A DNA stretch of 64,000 nt from Phascolomyces articulosus. Lineage: Eukaryota > Mucoromycota > Mucoromycetes > Mucorales > Lichtheimiaceae. A program made the translations under genes and the position numbers. Where the stretch lies: NCBI GenBank assembly GCA_025677815.1, contig JAIXMP010000020.1:186001-250000 (forward strand), written 5' to 3'. This document shows positions 10,781 through 21,566 of the stretch, in pieces. The notes beneath the pieces are model-generated. The model did no database searches. It saw only the letters and a list, made by a program, of their open reading frames with translations, and was not told where the DNA came from. Positions within the stretch are counted from its first letter, which is position 1. Every line of letters starts with the position of its first letter.

Positions 10781-11680
10781 ATGGTTTACGAAGAAAAATT
10801 GTATATCCTTGGATCAACAGGAAATACTGGTCAACCCTTGGTGAACAAGTTATTAAAGAATCCAAAAGTATCGTTAACACTGTATACGCGATCGCCTGCC
10901 AAGGTTCAACAACTCTTTGGTGAACAGCCAGATGGTAAACTACAAATTGTGCAAGGTGATTTTAACGACAAGGGTGCTTTTCGAAAATCCATTCAAGGAC
11001 ACAAACGGCTTTTTCTTTTGATTCAAGTACTGGATTTCAAGAACTATTTAATTATTGTGCGGGAATTTGCTCAAATTGCCTATGATGCTGGTGTCGCACA
11101 AATTGTATTAATCTCAGGTACATCTGGATCAATGCCTTATCGGACCACAGCATTCAATCCGATCATTCTTGAAGGAGTTCTTTCCATCAAAGATCGAGGG
11201 GACTTGATTGCCTTATGTCCTGGCAACTTTATGTCCAATCAGTTTAATCCTGGGGCTGATGTAGATACGGTCAAAAATATCAGTAAGATTTTCGACGTAC
11301 GTGAACCTGATCAAAAAAATCCATGGATATCACCAAATGATATTGGTGAAATTGCTGCCAACATCTTGCAAGATCCAATTGAGAAACACGAGGATGCTGT
11401 ATATGAATTGGTTGGGGATCCTAATACACCGAAAGAATATGTTGAAATCCTTATCCGAGTCCTTGGAAGAGACATCATTTATTAAAAAATTACGGATGAT
11501 CAGTACTATGATATATTGACCAAACAGGCTGGTCTTCCACATAAGATGGCTTTCACACTTTTGTATTATGCAAAGTGTCTCGTCATCGATAATGCTTCAC
11601 CTGGATTGTCGGTTCTTCTTGGTCGCCAACCGGAAACATTAGAGCAATGGGTTGAGAAGCACAAGTATGCTTTTATGTAA
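10781..11680 (+). pseudogene. NmrA-like NAD(P)-binding protein 3, nonsense codon at codon 235
   Basis: The frame matches the neighbouring NmrA-like protein 2 along its whole length, with Rossmann motif GSTGNTG at residues 11-17. It is interrupted by TAA at 11483-11485, where the paralogue has GAA (Glu). Downstream the same frame stays open and conserved to a natural TAA at 11678-11680, so without the stop the product would be 299 aa. No other lesion is visible, which suggests a recent mutation, a tolerated truncation to 234 aa, readthrough, or a sequencing error. The truncated form would lose the conserved LLGRQPETLEQW tail. Expression status is unknown. Confidence 0.8.
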
Positions 11681-12930
11681 TTAGTTAATTCTTTGAAATA
11701 AAAGAATATATCGATGAAAGGAGATTTTCTTTATTTTATATAATGAACACACTCATCAAACTACGATATAATCCAAATTTGATTGGTTCATCGCATGTAA
11801 AATTATAGCTATTCATTCAGTTTGTCATAGCGGTACACTTGGTTAAAACAATCGTTTGAATATCTTGATTGCCGGGGAGGGTGGGTTTTTCTTGATTATA
11901 CGATCTTATTAGATTCGCACAAGTCAGAGATCTTGTTTATTTGAATAATGAGGGTGTATACATGTGAAAATAGTATGGAATGTTGAAAACAATTGATTAT
12001 AACTGTTTCTTTTATTATTTTGCTATACTTTTTTTAATATCTTACAGGAGTGGGTATGGAAATGTACTCAGCTTCTTCTTTGTCGCTCCCATACAATCCT
12101 GTTTTTGATGGAATCAAGTGAATCGATTCTCTCGAGGTATGCTGCATTATTTGTATTTACACATCATGTAACTTAATGCAAAAGTCTGCTTTAGGATTTT
12201 TACATTTAGAAGGCACGTGGAAAATTAACAAGATACAATGCAAAAAAGCATTCGTAATATATTATGATAAGAGAGACATAACTATTATTGTATATTCCTA
12301 CGTAGGCTATATTTATAATAATCTAGGGTTTATAAATAATTCATTTATTTGGGATATAATACCTTATAAAAATAAACGTGTTGTGGCGCTTGGCAACAAG
12401 TAAAAAGAAGGATGGTGTTTGTCCTTAATATATTATGAAATGATATTGTATCCGAGCTTTCGTTTTATTAGGGTGAGCTTCAAAAAATGGTCACCGTTTA
12501 TGACATATAGAGGCAACAACGGCATTCCTGATCTCATTAGTTGTATTTCATAGCAATTACAATATTTTTTAAGTACAAAGAGTTCGTATATAATGACAGG
12601 TTTTAATAGTCCTGTCTTTTTCTTCAAATAAGAATTATTAAAGCCTGTATCCAGGGAGAAAAAAAAACTTCTATGGTTTTCGTGCGTATAGCTGTGGCGT
12701 CTGTGCAGTGACAACTCCAAAAGAGGGAACTGTTTTTTATTGTCTTTTTAAGAAACTCTTCCAAAAGTGAAAAAAGGGGTTGATTTGAATTGAGTACTTG
12801 ATGTTGCTATTGGTGATGTGTATTTTAAAAATAAAAATCCTTTAAAGTTTCCAAATTTTCATCTTTCTTTTCTTCTTTTCTTTTTCTTGAATTACTACTT
12901 CTCCTTATAAAAAAAATATATTAAAAAAAT
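11681..12930. other. Intergenic with exon-like segments on the plus strand
   Basis: Several plus-strand stretches look spliced. One open block follows a CATAG acceptor at 11831. A second lies at 12050-12137, between a pyrimidine-rich TTACAG and a GTATGC donor. A short block then follows GCTTTAG at about 12196. Phases of the last two agree, but the first does not join cleanly and no start or known motif is visible. They may be remnants of an unidentified gene. 12240-12930 shows only chance frames and the promoter of the CRIB gene. Confidence 0.3.
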
Positions 12931-14047
12931 ATGGGTAACACAGCCTCCAAATCACCAAAATCCGACATGGATAAAAATCGACGATTACGAGGATCTTCAG
13001 CAGTTGGATGTGAAAAAAGCTATCAACAAGATATCAAAAAAGCTGCTGTCAATGACAACTATAATATGAAAAAAGGAAAAATGCGATTATCTGCATTGTT
13101 ACCGCAGCAACGCAATTATAATAATAAGCATGACGATGCCAACGACTCTAATATCCTTTATAATAATAATTCAAAACACCAACAACAGCTACAGCAGAAA
13201 CAACCACAAAAAAAGAAAAAGACAAGAGGAAAAAAACATAGCGTTAAAAGTACCGCCATGAAACGCAATGCAAAATATAAACGTGTTACCAAGAGTATTA
13301 TTGGAAAACCTTCCAACTTTCAGCATATGGGTCATGTTGGTCCTGATCAACAATTTACTCCTCGCACTATTCGTCATGTAAGTTTTTCTTATAATTTGAA
13401 CTTCTTATTTTCTTGGTTTATAATAGGATTCTGACAACCTTCCATGTATACCTGATTATATGCAGCATGATGATCAAATGTTGGTACAGCAGCTGCGTGA
13501 CATTACTGTTCATATCAATTCACTAATGGATGATCAAATGACTATACCAATTTCACCATCAACACCCACATCTTCAAGGATGCATCAACAAAAAACGGAA
13601 ATCCCGTCATCTCCATCTCCATCACCTAAAGAAGAAAAGAGCCATCAACAAAATGAAATAAAAATATCAGATCCAGGACACAATCAACCATCCAAACAAC
13701 AGCAACAAAATAATCGTGGTCCACCTCCACCGCCACCAGCTCACTGGAGTTCATTAGCTTTACGTCAAGCAACAAGACGTCAACAACAAATTAATCATCA
13801 AAAAAGACTACAGCAGTTGCAGCACCAACAGCAACAGTATCAACAGCAGCAGCAGCATCCACAACATGGACAAAAAACACAACAACGAATACATGGAACA
13901 AAAGTATCTTCCATGAAGCGTCGGAATCATCCCGTATCCACAAAAAGAACAATGCAACGATCCACGGGCCGAAAACCCCGAGCAAACCATGTATCACCTA
14001 ATATGTTAGGTATGCCACCATCATTACGACTCGGTCCTGCACGTTAA
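12931..14047 (+). CDS. Small CRIB-domain Cdc42/Rac effector with N-myristoylation signal
   Basis: Exon 1 is 12931-13377 and exon 2 most likely 13427-14047 (355 aa); an alternative in-frame acceptor at 13466 would remove 13 residues. The N-terminus MGNTASK fits an N-myristoylation signal, implying membrane attachment. Residues 122-137 match the CRIB consensus (I..P..F.H..HVG), which binds GTP-loaded Cdc42 or Rac. A lysine-rich stretch at 94-121 precedes CRIB, a usual phosphoinositide-binding arrangement. The C-terminal half is Gln- and Pro-rich with a six-proline run that could bind profilin or SH3 domains. No kinase domain is present, so it is an adaptor-type effector like Gic1/2 or CDC42SE, probably acting in polarised growth. 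Function is inferred from motifs only. Confidence 0.82.
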
Positions 14048-14354
14048 ACTTTATTGCTTCTTTCATCTTATTAATTAAAACCCACATGTATATTCCTCAG
14101 TTTTACCCTACTTATTACCTTTTAGTTACTTTTATATAATGTAAAATGCAATAGCAACAACAATAGTATATGATGAGCACCTTTTTCTGGACAATTGGGT
14201 TATATATCAGTACATTTATATTAAATCATTCTTTATCTTTTTATTATTTTATTATTTTATTCGAACGTATAATTTATATTCATATTTTTTATATATAAAT
14301 AAACGCTATGGGTATATAAAAATACTTGACGCACATTTCACAAATAAATATATA

Positions 14355-16861
14355 TTATTTGTTATTAACATAACGTTTGTTGAACAAAAGATGGGGTCGT
14401 TCTTTTGATAATTTTAAAATAGCTTGACCGAATAATCCGTTGACCCAAGCAAACCAAGGTCGAGTATACTTATTTTTGCCTACGTATAACCCAAAACAAC
14501 TGCATTTAATATTATTATCCCTTCCACCTCCGTTTATCCAATATCCTTTGATCCACTTTCTTATCGTTGTTTACCATTATCATAAACATTCACAGATTCG
14601 TGAAGAAGACCAGTGCCATCTGTAGATCGAATAACAATATCAAGAGCTTCTATAATTTCACTATCATCAGACGATGTCAAAATCTAACAAAAAAAATATT
14701 GTTATTTTTTGAAGTTTGGACAATATATATAAATTGAATAAAATAAATGCACCGTTTTCTTTTTCTTTTTTTATTACCCTAACGATTTGGGACATTGGCC
14801 AAGCATAATTTAATCCAACGTGTGGACCACCAATGCCGCTCAGACCACCGGCCCGCGGTCCTGAAAAATAATATGGATTATTCTTGGAAAGTACCAATTT
14901 ACGAGTGTTTTGATATAATGGATCATCCGCATTGATGAACCCAAGCATACTGAGAGACAACAATGATGGTACATTTGCATCATCAATAATCAACTTTGAA
15001 CCATACCCATCCACTTCAACTATATAGAGAAAAAAAAGAAATAGATGGATTTTCGTTAGACTATCATCCTATTTCCCGATGCATATATTATACATATACA
15101 TTGTTATCGTCCACCTTTGTTTCATTTAACCCAGTTTTTAACGTAATGATACTTTACATGCAAATACTTTTCCAAAATCGGGTATATCGGTAATAGCATA
15201 TTTATAAATAGCATTGCGAATCTCCTTAGATAAATTAGTCATCTCCTTAGCCATATCCGCCAATCGTTGATTATTAGCTGCATTATTTTGTTGTACAAGT
15301 TGTGCCACACGGGCTAATTCTACAGACATGAAAGCATTACCAGGGATAAAAAACGGATAGACTGTAGCATCATCTGAAGGTCGAAACAAACTTTTGATAA
15401 GTCCGGTACGTTTTACAGGTTGTCCAATACCATTCAAAAATTGAGTTTCTGTAGGTCTATCTGCGTTATGGAAGAATCTATAATAACTATCCATTGGGTA
15501 GCCTTTTTTTTGGGGGGGAGAAGGAAGAGAATTCGATGATGAGAGAAAAACAAACAAATATGTATATTTAGTCTTGATTGTGTATCTTTGGCACTTAATC
15601 AGATTTTTTTTTGTAGTTTGTACCTGTTTCTTCATTAAATGTAGGCTCTTGTTGTTCATGAATGGTTTTAATAATCGTTTCTACAGCGTCCATCCAATCA
15701 TTGGATTGAACAAAAGATGCATCTCCCGTAACATTCCAATATTGATATGAAAAACCAAGAAAGGATGCCAATGAGTCAATTTCAAATTTACGTTCAAAAA
15801 CTGTCAAATCAAAAAATAGGGTATATTTTTAGGATTCCAACTAAATTATGCCATATACTTGTTTTTCCCCTCCTTTTTATTTCCTTATCAACAAACAACT
15901 AATTCTACTTTTACTATCATCCAGCCTTACCTTGGTCACTATATGAACTTTCCATGCCGGGGAATTCAGCTGAGGTTGCCAAAGAACTCGGTTCATTGAA
16001 TGCATTTGCATAGGGATCAATTTTTATAAATGTTGCTTGCATATAAATTAATCCCAAAAATAATCGTTTTAGACTAAGATCCTGATTTACAAAGTCAATG
16101 TAAGGTAATAATTGGTTGGCTGAGTCACGTAGCCACATGGCATGAATGTCGCCCGTAATAACAAACGATAAAGGATTACAACTGGTGGTATTGATGCATT
16201 TTGTCGATTGGATGGTGGTATCAAGAGTATTGGGAAAAGTGTTTGTAAAAAGACGTGCAAGGTCGATATCTGCTATCTACATCAAATAAAGATCAGCTTA
16301 TATATCCGAAGAAGAAAAAAGGAGTATATGATATAGTAATACATCATATCAGGAGCTTATTTATCCATAAAGAAGAAAAAAGGAAATTTATATTCACCTT
16401 GGATGCTATACTTTCAATAGCACTATTTACAACGGTGCTGGCAAACCGTCGACAGGCTTCTTTAGGTCGCTGAAATGGTAAATTCAATATTCCTCCACTA
16501 CCGGGATTGTGAAACTGTTCGGCGTAACTAAGAAATATAAATATTTTGTAGCATAAATAATTGTGTTACAGTAGCAGAAAAACAGGATCCAGTCCTTTTG
16601 AGTATATTTTTTATTATTTTGTTTTACATACTTTGCGAAATTGGATGGACAGTCGTTAGGCATCGTGTCTTTATTGGGTGGTGGGGAAGGTCGTCGAGAA
16701 AATGGAGAACAGAAACACTCGAACCCTTCTTTATCGAAACAAAGTAGAAAAGAAGACGTAAAGAAGAGTAAAAGAGTTCCAAGGGCAAGAAGGTTTAAAA
16801 ACCGTCTACCATGACCTCTATCATCAACATGACTGCTGACAGATCGATGCAGGGGAATCAT
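14355..16861 (-). CDS. GH125 exo-alpha-1,6-mannosidase, type II membrane protein
   Basis: Eight exons (reverse order): 16632-16861, 16398-16527, 15931-16276, 15624-15800, 15158-15502, 14778-15019, 14575-14683 and 14355-14479; all introns are GT-AG, phases match, product 567 aa. Glycoside hydrolase family 125 removes non-reducing alpha-1,6-mannose. The hallmark MWLRDS lies near residues 168-172, followed by long family-like blocks including PHVGLNYAWPMSQI and a late HES that should hold the catalytic base. A hydrophobic segment at about 21-41 after a short basic N-terminus suggests a Golgi or ER type II anchor. An in-frame GTG/TTG extension lies upstream, but ATG at 16861 is the first normal start. 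The likely role is N-glycan or mannan trimming. Confidence 0.92.
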
Positions 16862-17221
16862 CCTCAACACACAAAAAAAAAAAAATTCAAAAAGAACAAG
16901 TTGTATGAGCGAAATAATAAAAATCCCAAGACGGCGTATTTTTTAACTTTAATAACACCTGATATTATTAAATGATTTTTTTTGGATAAATAGTGTATAT
17001 AAGCGTTTGGTTTATTTTCTTATAAGTTTTTTCCTTGTCAGACTGTGATTGTTTGTTAATATGACTGTATGTTGTTGTTGGGGGGTATGGTAAAATAAGA
17101 TGTTGTATATATATTGGAATGAAGTAATAGATGGAAATAACAAAAGAGAAATAGAAGAACAAAAGAGAGAATAATTGGTAAAGTGTTTGAGAAATCGTTA
17201 TATGTGTGGAGAAAAGGTCAT
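16862..17221. other. Intergenic, 360 bp
   Basis: This holds the promoter of the mannosidase gene and the 3' end of the acyl-CoA-binding gene, both reverse strand. I see no further gene. Confidence 0.6.
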
Positions 17222-18670
17222 TCACACGGTCACCTTCCAGAAAACAATGCGTCGTACTAAATGACGCATGATTTCTTGAGCTTGAGGTCCAACATAGCTC
17301 ACAATGGCCAACGCCACTGGTGACTTTCTACGCCATAAGACCATAAATACCAACAGTAATACAAGAGAATTTATCAAGGTATGTTTCATGATGGATTTAA
17401 TCAAACGAAACCAAGACCAACGCATTTGTCGTTGTCGTTCATCGCGTGCAACCATTCCACGAGTCAATCTGTCAATTTGTTCCGATAAAGCAGTAACTTC
17501 AGTCTGTAAACTTTCCAATGCTCGTTCTGATACTGGAAGACCACGGCTACTCTTTTCCTCTTTGTTGCTATTACTGTTATTATTTTTATTACTATTACTG
17601 CTACTACTTCGTTTTACTGCAGCTGAAGGTGTTACTGTGTTATTGTTTGTTTTGTCTACAGATGATTTACGAAGTGTAGTAGTATTGATAGGTGCGTATG
17701 GATGATAGCTTGGCGATTGTAAAGCTAGCGATGCGGTGGCAGCTGCTACTTCTCGATCCACAGTATCTGTATCGGATGCGACACTGCTATTTGCTCCATG
17801 TGCCAAAAAGTCCATAGGTCGTGCATATTTAGTACTATTACGTTGCCAATATTTATGTTGTTGTGAATAATGGGGTGATAATTCGGGTGTTTCAGGATAT
17901 GTGCTGTTGTTTGTGCTTGAGGTAAATGTGGCAAGGGAAGGTGTATCCATAGGCTGAGTATGATGATGATGGTATCGTTGTTCAGGCGACGACAGTTCCA
18001 GCTGTCGTTCATCCAATTGATGGGGTCCTAAATGTGCAAGGTAATACTCTTCCTTTTCTGCATCTTCCGGATCCCATGCATCCACAAAGGGCTCATCTTC
18101 GTTGGTGCCGTCACTTAATTCGATATAATGAAGCGATTCGGAAAATGAGGGCGCTTGTTCGTGGTCCGGGTAACGATGGATAAACTAAATTATTTCAAGT
18201 TTGTTTAGATTACAGGTTCAAATTTATATATTGTCCTTTATTGTTTGTATATGTATAAAATATTCTTACCTCAACCAATAATTCAATCAATACATTAACA
18301 TACATCTTTTGTGCTTCCACAGGACTTATTCCACGTCGACGTTCCCATGCTTTCCTATTTATTATTTCATATAAACAATTCAGCTTCAATCATGTAAAAC
18401 GTGATAAACAAGCATAAAAACAATGATGCATATTATATTATATACATATATACATATATAACCGTACCATTTAGCATAACGTCCCACTTGTTTTGATGAC
18501 GGTCGTGAAATGTTACAATCGCCTTGAATGGCTTGTTTATAAAGACCATATAAGTTGAGTTTTTCTGCAGCTGTCGGTTGTAACGCCCCTCGATCCGGTA
18601 ATGAACGCACAACACTCAGTGCTCGTGCAAACCGGACTTGTGTTGTGAAAGAAGAGTTCGATGTGGACAT
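17222..18670 (-). CDS. Acyl-CoA-binding domain protein with C-terminal membrane anchor (ACBD5/Atg37-like)
   Basis: Exons 18468-18670, 18270-18354 and 17222-18184 give 416 aa with consistent phases. The ACB domain spans about 1-96, with the conserved block QPTAAEKLNLYGLYKQA and KWKAW around 67-71; it binds long-chain acyl-CoA. A poorly conserved Ser/Asn/His-rich linker follows, then a probable coiled coil near 310-345 and a hydrophobic segment at about 365-380 with a basic tail. This order matches ACBD5 of animals and Atg37 of yeasts, peroxisomal tail-anchored proteins active in very-long-chain acyl-CoA handling and pexophagy. Residues 128-134 (PFVDAWD), preceded by acidic residues, resemble a FFAT motif that would bind ER VAP proteins. 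Peroxisomal localisation is inferred. Confidence 0.87.
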
Positions 18671-19440
18671 TTAGGAATGTAATTTGTTTTTCAAAAAAAT
18701 TAAATAATAACAAGTATAATTAAAAAAAGAATGGAGAGAAGTGAAAAAAATGAAATTATGAGAAAACAAGAAATTTGGAATGGGGCTATTTTCACTTTTC
18801 TTGCGGTAAAAAGCTATAAAAAATACGGATTAGTCATGTCGTTTACAAGCTCCCCCATTTGGTAAAACGTGGATGATTTTACTTCCCCACACTTTCGATC
18901 TATTTTTGTAAGACTATTTCCCAAGAAATCCTTATTGTCATGGTGTAGCATTATTAAGCGATTTATGTTTAAGCTAATCATGCAACTTAAGGCTTTCTTA
19001 CTTATAATAAAAAGATAATAATCTTATCATTAATTATTTTTTATTATAATAAAACTATGACTACCCAAGAGAATAAAGGTTGTTTATCTTCTCATTACCA
19101 TATATTATCAAATATCATATGGGTTATTACGCAGCATATGCAAAATAAAAATGGCTTAAATGTCTCTTTTGTTATAAAATAGTTTTACGTAAGCTATAAA
19201 CAGAAATTTATAATTTTTTATTTTGTTTATATGTAAACATGGTGAACAGGTGGCCCATTCTATCATCATGATTTCCAGTTCATTGGTCATACACAAATTC
19301 CTTTTTTTTTTGGCAATGGAATCGTATATATCAATATACTGCGTATAGCTTCAAAACTAAATTATACCCTTTCCATCCAAAAATTATTTTTATAAATATA
19401 AATAAAAAAGTGGCCTTTTTGTTTTTTCTAATAATACTTT

Positions 19441-19578
19441 TTAATTTGATAACGTTGTACATTCCAAGATATCGTCTAATAAGAGGTTCTTTTGATCTAA
19501 TAAAACAGTAAACACGACAGGTGTTGTAGCAACAGCTAAGAGTTGGACATACTGCTTATTCGTTACACCAAAATTCAT
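19441..19578 (-). CDS. Possible small protein of 45 aa, unrecognised
   Basis: An ATG-initiated reverse ORF of 45 codons, ending at TAA 19441-19443, has protein-like composition for this AT-rich region, including KQYVQLLAVATTPVVF and DDILE. It could be a small gene or the last exon of a lost one. No motif, partner exon or homologue is recognised. Confidence 0.2.
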   Translation of the reverse strand: MNFGVTNKQYVQLLAVATTPVVFTVLLDQKNLLLDDILECTTLSN

Positions 19579-20712
19579 ATAAAAAACGTTTCTAGCCAAT
19601 AAAATACAACCTTCTATATATTCACATTAATAGTTTGTATAAAAAAATACCACTCTATATATAAAATATTTCGTGCTATCACACAGTAGGTAACCGATAC
19701 CATGCTTTGACAAATATAATAACAAGAGCAGATTTTTTTCAGCTGGATATATTCATAACCATTGTTTCCAAATGTGTTTTTCTGGATTAATTTACTGATG
19801 GTAAGTAAAATTCTCCATTTTTTGGGAGTTCTGATAGTCCTTCATATTATCATGATAAAATATATAATTTATCATTTTGCGATAAATGAGAGATGTATGC
19901 TTTATTGTGCATACGTAGATACGTACATGTTGCTGAACTTCACAGCATTTTCTTTTCCATTACTCTGGTGTACCATGTTACAACTCATTAATCCTGTTTA
20001 AAGTTAGTGCGATACTATTTGGAAATTGAATTGTAATATTTTATGAATAAACTTTTATTGTATACATGACAAGAAAAAAAAATATAAAAATTACGGAACA
20101 GCCAATGTATTTTTTTTCTTGAATATTTTTAAACATAATTGTATTGTATATGGCTTTTTGATATTAGCATCGATAGTGTAATGTTATAAATTGTTATTGC
20201 TGACAACATATTAAATATAGTTCAATTATATATATAGAATCGCAAGGAAGTGACCATATGCTCAAGGCGCTGGTCTTTTACCTTTCACAATAAACTCATA
20301 ATAATTTTTCACCTATAGCTCAATTAGCATGTACAGATCCCATACTTGGTAAATGTAGCAACAGCAGATGTTTTTTTCAAAATATAATTTTTTCTACCAA
20401 GCTGGATAATGATATCCTTCGCATCATTCTAAATCCTGAACCTGTGTCAATGCGAACCAAAATAATTTTTTATATTTTACTAATAAAAAATGTATTGTTC
20501 TCGTAGTTACAAAAATAGGTGGCTATCCAACTTTCTAAAGTTTTATATAAGTTTTCCTTTTTTAGTAATTAGCTGAATAATCAGAACTACATATCATACA
20601 TGCTTTCTTATATGTGATAAATAATGATCAACAATTTATATATGACAAAAGAAGATAAAAAGACTAATTACTATATGAACGAACAAATTATAAACAAGAA
20701 CATATGAAAATT

Positions 20713-20751
20713 AGACTGCTGGGGAGAATAATTTTAAAATTCCCCAGGTCT
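20713..20751. repeat. Strong inverted repeat (hairpin)
   Basis: AGAC-N2-CTGGGGA is followed, after 15 AT-rich bases, by TCCCCAG-GTCT. That gives an 11-bp stem with a two-base bulge. It is isolated in intergenic DNA and its purpose is unknown. Confidence 0.6.
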
Positions 20752-21034
20752 ATCAAGAGTAATAAGTAGTCATCTTCACTCATCTACATTTAGACAATAT
20801 GGATCTTACTGAGCTACCATGCCATATATATAGTAATTTCTGTCAATAACAAAAGTTACTAATTATAGTGCATTTTTACTATTGTCATCTACAACAAATA
20901 TATTCTAGTCTTGATCTTTTCGTCATCTTCAAGAATTGCAAAGTAGTATAGATGGTTTTTAAAAGAGAAAAATATGAGCAATCCTGTAAAGAAAAGCACA
21001 CTACAAAAGAAGCAGTAAAGTGAAGGGGAAAAGG

Positions 21035-21307
21035 TCATGCATCAAGGTTTTTATTTCTTTCATATGAAAATCTTGTACATACAAAAAAATAAACAGACTT
21101 TTGGATCGGATCCTCCTCATCATCTTCGGTATGACCCATAAACCTGTAAAGGAGATGCTGTGTTCGAACTTGGATTTCAAAAAAAAAAGTGCTAAAAGGA
21201 AGACCTGTAAACCTCGGAAGCTTTCCGTTCAAACGCCACATCTTCCTTCAAGGAAGAATTATTAATCGTCTTTCTACATTGTGCAAACTCGTATGGCTTG
21301 TATGAGT
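21035..21307 (-). other. Two-exon coding remnant or unannotated 3' end of a gene
   Basis: On the reverse strand, 21205-21307 follows a TTTTTTCACAG acceptor and ends at a GTCTTC donor. A 61-nt intron ends in TTTACAG, and the second exon runs from 21143 to a stop at 21035. The phases (2, then 1) match. The translation, with blocks such as KPYEFAQCRK and an acidic DDEEDP tail, looks like protein, faintly like the C-terminal part of CHCH-type Emi1 proteins. That likeness is a guess. No upstream exon was found. Confidence 0.3.
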
Positions 21308-21566
21308 CTGTGAAAAAATTGAATAAACTGAATAAGTACTAAAAAGAACATTTGTATAACCCATAAATGGATGATGTAAGAAATTATTAAAGATGAGATA
21401 TTAACAATGTTTTTTATGTTTTTATTCTCATCATCATGTAATACTTTTTTATTTTTATTTTATAGATGAAGGCAATGAGGGTTACAGCAAGTAACTTGGG
21501 AAAATGTGCAAATAGGTTGTTAAGGGGATATTATTTCATCCAATGTGATCAGTTAAAAACAATAAA

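Larger units (their letters stand above)
18671..21034. other. Intergenic, 2.4 kb
   Basis: Strongly AT-rich. The only items are a 45-codon reverse ORF (19441-19578) and a hairpin (20713-20751), both listed separately. No splice-supported gene is apparent. Confidence 0.5.

Noticed and set aside
12433..12720. 95-codon reverse ORF
   Set aside because: Composition not clearly protein-like and no splice or motif support.
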